DNA of 64,000 nt, from contig CAJUSY010000001.1 of the NCBI GenBank assembly GCA_910589545.1, forward strand, positions 1 to 64,000. Direction: 5' to 3'. This DNA comes from Peptoniphilaceae bacterium. Lineage in GTDB: Bacteria > Bacillota > Clostridia > Tissierellales > Peptoniphilaceae. Made by a program: the position numbers and the translations under genes. Shown one piece after another: positions 59,931 to 64,000 of this stretch. The notes under the pieces were generated by a model. It ran no database searches and was not told the DNA's origin. It worked only from the letters and a program-made list of their open reading frames with translations. How positions within the stretch are numbered: position 1 is the first letter of the stretch; every line of letters begins with the position of its first letter.

Positions 59931-61347
59931 ATTTTTCTAAACCCAATTCATTTATTGCAGCATTAAGCATTTTTGAAGCTATAGGCCCTGCAGTTTTCAC
60001 TCCATAAGAGTTATCATCTTCCAAAATAACTGCAATCGCAAATTTCGGTTTCTTTGCAGGTGCTGCTGCAACAAACCAGGCATGTGTACTCGTTTTGTCT
60101 TTTATTTCAGCTGTACCTGATTTTGCAATTACAGACGTACTTACATTTAGTGTGTCATAGCCTTCGGCAGTAGTACGTAAATAATCTTTTAGTAATTTCA
60201 TATTTTTTTTGTTACCCACTTCAGACAGTAATTCAGGCTTTGTTTCTTTTATTACCTTTCCTTCTGAATCGATGATTTGACTTACCAAATATGGTTTCAT
60301 CATTTCACCATTATTTGCAACAGAACTCATTGCCATTGCCATATTTAAAGGTGTTACTAAGGTTTCTCCTTGACCGAAACTTGTAGTAGCAATATCGGCA
60401 TTACTTTTTGTTTTTGTGTATCCATTGACACTTACTGCAACTGGCAAATCAAAAGGAATTTTCTTGCCGAGCATAAACTTCGAAGCATTATCTTCCAAAA
60501 TTTTATTTCCTAATTTTACACCTTGAGATGCGAAATAAACATTAGATGATTTTTCAAGAGCTTTTCTCAAATCAGTCTCACCGAACACCGCACCATTATT
60601 GTTGGAAATTTTGTATTTGTTAAATTCAATTGTACCAGTATTATCTTCTACATATTTATCAACTTTGTCTTCATTTTCTAATATTGCATTACCTGTTATT
60701 ATCTTGAAAACAGACCCAGGAGTATACATTCCTTGCGTAGCACGATTTAACAATGGAGATGATTCTTTGTTTAAAAGATCTTGCCATTGAGATGAAACGT
60801 CGTTTGGATTGTAAGACGGACAAGTTGCCATAGCATAAACTTCTCCAGTTGTTGGATTCATCAATACAACAGATCCTTTTTTACCTTCTAATAAATTATA
60901 AGCCAATTTTTGTAACGTAGAATTAGTTGTCAGTACCAAATCATTACCTTTATTATTTGAGCTTACAATATTTCTTAACTGAGATAAAGGTGTGTCCTTG
61001 TTTATGTTTAATAATTCCTTCATGTATGATTTTTCCAAACCAGCCGTACCGTAAGTTTTTGAGTTATACCCTGTTATATTTCCATATATATCTGCATAAT
61101 CAAAAAATCTATAATTTTTACCCGATTGATCTTTTTTTGTTTCTACTAAAACATTTTTGTCTCTATCGTAAATAGTACCACGTTCGACCTTATCCTCATC
61201 AACCCACAATCTTTTATTATATTCGTTATTTGCAATTTTGTCGGCTTTAACTATTTGAAAATAAGTTAAATACAACACCAACAAAACAAATAAAGTCATA
61301 AAGAAAGATAAAACCACAATAATTCTCTTATTCATTTTATTTTGCAT
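59929..61347 (-). CDS. Penicillin-binding protein 2-type transpeptidase
   Basis: From the ATG at 61347 (AAGGAGAGG upstream) the protein has 472 residues. It has one N-terminal membrane segment (about 7-28) and a transpeptidase domain with the active-site serine in TPGSVFKI, SSN and the KSGTAEI triad near the C-terminus. It is shorter than typical PBP2 or FtsI and resembles PbpA-type enzymes that work with a neighbouring SEDS protein. It overlaps the FtsW/RodA gene by 11 bases. Confidence 0.92.
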   Translation of the reverse strand: MQNKMNKRIIVVLSFFMTLFVLLVLYLTYFQIVKADKIANNEYNKRLWVDEDKVERGTIYDRDKNVLVETKKDQSGKNYRFFDYADIYGNITGYNSKTYGTAGLEKSYMKELLNINKDTPLSQLRNIVSSNNKGNDLVLTTNSTLQKLAYNLLEGKKGSVVLMNPTTGEVYAMATCPSYNPNDVSSQWQDLLNKESSPLLNRATQGMYTPGSVFKIITGNAILENEDKVDKYVEDNTGTIEFNKYKISNNNGAVFGETDLRKALEKSSNVYFASQGVKLGNKILEDNASKFMLGKKIPFDLPVAVSVNGYTKTKSNADIATTSFGQGETLVTPLNMAMAMSSVANNGEMMKPYLVSQIIDSEGKVIKETKPELLSEVGNKKNMKLLKDYLRTTAEGYDTLNVSTSVIAKSGTAEIKDKTSTHAWFVAAAPAKKPKFAIAVILEDDNSYGVKTAGPIASKMLNAAINELGLEK

Positions 61348-62683
61348 AAATATCTTCCTCTCCTTGGTCAGTTGAGCAGAATTGCAAAATTGCAAGACAG
61401 ATAAACGACATAGCCATTGAAGTTCCTCCGTAACTTACAAAAGGTATCGTAATTCCTGTCAAAGGAACCAACTTCATTACTCCCCCGAACATTACTAATC
61501 CTTGTATTGCAAAAATAACAGAAATTCCTAGAGCCACAATCTTGTAAAATTTATTTGATTGATACAAAGAAATCTTCATCCCTCTATAAATCAAAATCAA
61601 AAACAACATTATAACGCCCATTCCGGTAAAAGTTCCCATTTCTTCGCAAATCGCAGCAAATATAAAATCACTTGTAACTACTGGAACAACATCCGGTCTT
61701 CCTAGACCAAGTCCTGTTCCAAAAAATCCACCACTTGCAATTGCGAATAAAGCTTGTGTTATTTGATAGCCTATTCCATCGATATTTTTCCATGGATCAA
61801 TCCATGTAGAAACTCTTATCCTTATATGTGAAAAAAGCATATACGCTGCTACAGCACCTGCTATTGCTATTAATAAATTCAATAAAATTAATCTGATGTC
61901 TTCTTGATTGACGATTTGGTAAACTAAAAACAATCCATAGAAAATCATTGCAGTCCCCAAATCTTTTTGCAAGAAAAACATTCCAATGAATAAATAAACG
62001 ACAATCATCAAGAAGTATCTTTTGATTATAGGTAAATATTTTTTATATTTATTTGCAGAGTCAAATTTTATTTTGTCTAATATATCAGTGTTATAATCAT
62101 AGCTGGCCAAGAAGAATACATACAATATTTTAGTAATTTCTGATGGTTGAAATCCAATTCCAAAAATACTAACCCAGTTTCTAGCACCGTATTTGTCTTG
62201 TGCAAGTACAAGAGTTATCAGAAACATTAGTATGCAACCTATCAGATAAAACGCCGTAAATTTGTACCATTTATTATAACTTTTTAAAATAAAAAATGTA
62301 GCAAAAAACAGCAATATTCCAATAGTAAACCACATTATTTGCTTTAATCCTTCGTGTGGATTAAGTCTGTAAATAATGATTATGCCAATACTAAAAAGCA
62401 TACAAGCTATCTGCAATATATAACCATCGCCTTTAGTTATTTTTGTTACGTATTTATTTGCTAAAAACATTAAAATTGTAGCAAACAGAAAATAAATTAA
62501 AGCTTTTGAATTCAGTCCTTTTTCGTTCGATCCCAAAGCCAAGAAAAAACCAATTATGTTAAACAGCAATATTAAATAAACCGGCCTTATCATCTTACTA
62601 TTCACTCTCATTGGTTTCAAATTATCGATAAACTCTTTAAATCTTCGATCATTTTTACGTTTAGTTTGCATCTTTTTCACCAT
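61337..62683 (-). CDS. FtsW/RodA/SpoVE family SEDS glycosyltransferase
   Basis: The 448-residue polytopic protein has about ten membrane segments and the SEDS motifs NWVSIFGIGFQPSEITKI, QKDLGTAMIFYGL and FVSYGGTSMAMSF. SEDS proteins polymerise peptidoglycan with their partner PBP, here the overlapping downstream gene. The start at 62683 or 62671 is uncertain, as the frame overlaps the FHA gene. Confidence 0.93.
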   Translation of the reverse strand: MVKKMQTKRKNDRRFKEFIDNLKPMRVNSKMIRPVYLILLFNIIGFFLALGSNEKGLNSKALIYFLFATILMFLANKYVTKITKGDGYILQIACMLFSIGIIIIYRLNPHEGLKQIMWFTIGILLFFATFFILKSYNKWYKFTAFYLIGCILMFLITLVLAQDKYGARNWVSIFGIGFQPSEITKILYVFFLASYDYNTDILDKIKFDSANKYKKYLPIIKRYFLMIVVYLFIGMFFLQKDLGTAMIFYGLFLVYQIVNQEDIRLILLNLLIAIAGAVAAYMLFSHIRIRVSTWIDPWKNIDGIGYQITQALFAIASGGFFGTGLGLGRPDVVPVVTSDFIFAAICEEMGTFTGMGVIMLFLILIYRGMKISLYQSNKFYKIVALGISVIFAIQGLVMFGGVMKLVPLTGITIPFVSYGGTSMAMSFICLAILQFCSTDQGEEDIYAK

Positions 62684-63167
62684 TTACAAACATAAATTCA
62701 ATTTGTCCGATATCTATCAAATCTTTGTCATTAAGTCTAGCAGAATTTTGCAATTTATTGCCATTCAAAAAAGTTCCATTTGCAGAATTTAAATCCTCTA
62801 TATAGTAATTATTCTTTTCTTTATAAATACGTGCATGTCTCTTAGATATAAATCTATCTTTTAATGCAACTTGATTGTCATCGTCTCTTCCTATAGTGGC
62901 AGTTCTTCCTATAAAATAATGCTCTTGTATTTTAAAAGGCAAATTTTCTTTCCTATTTATTAGTTTTAAATAAGTATTTGAACTGTAGTTCATATTGTTT
63001 GTACCCTTTATGTCCAAATAAATCATTTTGATTATGTTGAAAATAAAATAGTAAATAATTATTACAAACAAATATTTAAAAAACATAGAAATTAAATTGT
63101 ATAATTTTAAATTTGGAGTAATTTGTATAGAAAAGAATGCATCCAATATGTCAATAATGTATTTCAC
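62661..63167 (-). CDS. Membrane-anchored FHA domain protein
   Basis: The 168-residue protein has an N-terminal membrane segment (about 28-50) and a C-terminal FHA domain (about 80-160): IGRDDDNQVALKDRFISKRH and DLNSANGTFLNGNKL. The FHA core residues G, R, S, H and N are all present. FHA domains bind phosphothreonine, so it may link a Ser/Thr kinase to the SEDS-PBP pair. It overlaps the SEDS gene by 23 bases. Confidence 0.9.
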   Translation of the reverse strand: MKYIIDILDAFFSIQITPNLKLYNLISMFFKYLFVIIIYYFIFNIIKMIYLDIKGTNNMNYSSNTYLKLINRKENLPFKIQEHYFIGRTATIGRDDDNQVALKDRFISKRHARIYKEKNNYYIEDLNSANGTFLNGNKLQNSARLNDKDLIDIGQIEFMFVNGEKDAN

Positions 63168-63255
63168 AGATTTTCATCCTTTCTCATTTTATCCTAATCT
63201 AATATATCATATTTTGGACTTAATTAATGAAAAATAAAGTTACAATTTGTCAAAA

Positions 63256-63828
63256 TTAATCTTCAAATATAACAGAATCATCAGTAAATCCTTTTATTCT
63301 TGCTAACGATTCTATTGAATAACCTTGTTTTCTTAAATTATCTCCACCTTTTTGAAAAACTTTTTCGATTAAGATTCCTATTCCTTCAACATGCGAATTT
63401 GCTTGAGAACAAATATCTATCAATCCCTCCAACGCTTTTCCATTTGCCAAGAAATCATCAATTAAGAGAACATGGTCATTTTCATCCAAATATTCTTTAG
63501 AAACCATAACTTCATAACTTCTATTTTTCGTAAAACTAAACACTTCTGTTCTATAGCAGTTGTCACCCAAAGTTTTTGAACTTGTTTTCTTCGCAAATAC
63601 AACTGGGCAGTTAAATCTAATTCCACAAGCGTATGCAATAGCAATGCCACTTACTTCAATTGTCAGTATTTTATTGATTTTTTTATCCTTAAATTTTTCG
63701 TAAAATTCATTTGCTAAATCTTCAAAAAGAACAGGGTCAATCATGTGATTAATGAACCTGTCTACCTTTAATATATTTCCTGGCAATACTGTGCCATCTT
63801 TCATAATTCTCTCTTCAAGTTTTCTCAT
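63256..63828 (-). CDS. xpt: Xanthine phosphoribosyltransferase
   Basis: The 190-residue protein has ILKVDRFINHMIDP at the start, EVSGIAIAYACG and the PRPP motif VLLIDDFLANGKALEGL (about 120-136). It salvages xanthine to XMP. The promoter at 63857-63885 leaves only about 20 bases of leader, so no purine riboswitch precedes it. Confidence 0.94.
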   Translation of the reverse strand: MRKLEERIMKDGTVLPGNILKVDRFINHMIDPVLFEDLANEFYEKFKDKKINKILTIEVSGIAIAYACGIRFNCPVVFAKKTSSKTLGDNCYRTEVFSFTKNRSYEVMVSKEYLDENDHVLLIDDFLANGKALEGLIDICSQANSHVEGIGILIEKVFQKGGDNLRKQGYSIESLARIKGFTDDSVIFED

Positions 63829-63856
63829 TTTTCTCTCCTAGAATTTAATATAGTAT

Positions 63857-63885
63857 ATTATACATACAATATCAAAAAATCTCAA
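63857..63885 (-). promoter_or_regulatory. Promoter of xpt
   Basis: On the minus strand TTGAGA (63880-63885) and TATAAT (63857-63862) are separated by 17 bases. Confidence 0.75.
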
Positions 63886-63899
63886 TATTTGACAATTTA

Positions 63900-63941
63900 A
63901 AAAATATCACTTACCCTAAATTTTAGGAATAAGTGATATTT
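63900..63941 (-). terminator. Terminator of the upstream gene
   Basis: On the minus strand AAATATCACTTA pairs with TAAGTGATATTT with an AT-rich loop and the flank is T-rich. It ends the gene partly seen at 63947-64000. Confidence 0.8.
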
Positions 63942-63946
63942 AGAAC

Positions 63947-64000
63947 TTATTTTACATTCATCATTTTTTCTTTTGCTGTTTTTTCAATATCCAAAACCTT
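63947..64000 (-). CDS. 3' end of an unidentified gene
   Basis: The minus strand reads an open frame of 17 codons ending ...EKTAKEKMMNVK and a TAA at 63947-63949, followed by a terminator. Too short to identify; the start lies outside the window. Confidence 0.6.
   Translation of the reverse strand, partial: KVLDIEKTAKEKMMNVK

Noticed and set aside
63829..63946. Purine riboswitch upstream of xpt
   Set aside because: The promoter leaves a leader of about 20 bases and the conserved aptamer bases are absent.

Overview
The window is AT-rich DNA from a low-GC Gram-positive anaerobe. Gene content and order (type III glutamine synthetase, LysRS carrying an extra C-terminal tRNA-binding domain, XpaC/TelA pair, FHA-FtsW-PBP2 cluster) suggest the Peptoniphilaceae, most likely Finegoldia or a close relative. 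That assignment is inference from protein recognition, not a database match.

Positions 1-15.4 kb hold one end of an integrative and conjugative element (ICE) of the Tn1549/CTn type, read leftward: a small membrane protein, RepA-like initiator, DnaC/IstB-like ATPase, PcfB, a Bro/KilA antirepressor, VirD4 coupling protein, SSB, Maff2 (pilin-like), TrbL/VirB6, PrgI, VirB4, a large NlpC/P60 hydrolase, a DUF4315-type protein and the start of an exported coiled-coil protein cut by the window edge. Relaxase and integrase would lie beyond position 1. Two things stand out. The repA gene carries four tandem 23-bp iterons inside its coding sequence, a candidate replication origin. Between ssb and virD4 sits a cargo patch with a putative secreted toxin plus its likely immunity protein, a ClbS/DfsB-like gene and a decayed second copy of the virD4 3' part.

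Positions 15.4-37.4 kb are chromosomal housekeeping genes on the minus strand: glnN-pyrG-coaX-dusB, greA-lysS (own promoter), an HAD phosphatase, S4 protein, divIC, S1-domain protein, tilS-hpt-ftsH run with a small membrane gene, then nudix-whiA-dnaE-pfkA-pyk.

Positions 37.5-41.4 kb are on the plus strand: xpaC-telA and a two-gene unit made of an internally duplicated membrane protein (DUF1576) and a small translationally coupled soluble protein. Positions 41.5-50.4 kb concern nucleosides and purines: a BMP-type nucleoside ABC transporter, a divergent SelD-type FAD oxidoreductase, an NCS2 nucleobase permease, carbamate kinase and a ModE-like regulator. Positions 50.3-55.3 kb hold a phosphotransferase-like protein, the PTS general proteins EI and HPr, a CcpA-like regulator and a lipid kinase. 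Positions 55.4-64 kb hold envelope and stress-type proteins, a strongly promoted structured RNA (6S RNA candidate) with its own terminator, an RluA-type pseudouridine synthase, NAD kinase, the PBP2-FtsW/RodA-FHA cluster and xanthine phosphoribosyltransferase.

No tRNA or rRNA genes, CRISPR array or insertion sequence were recognised.
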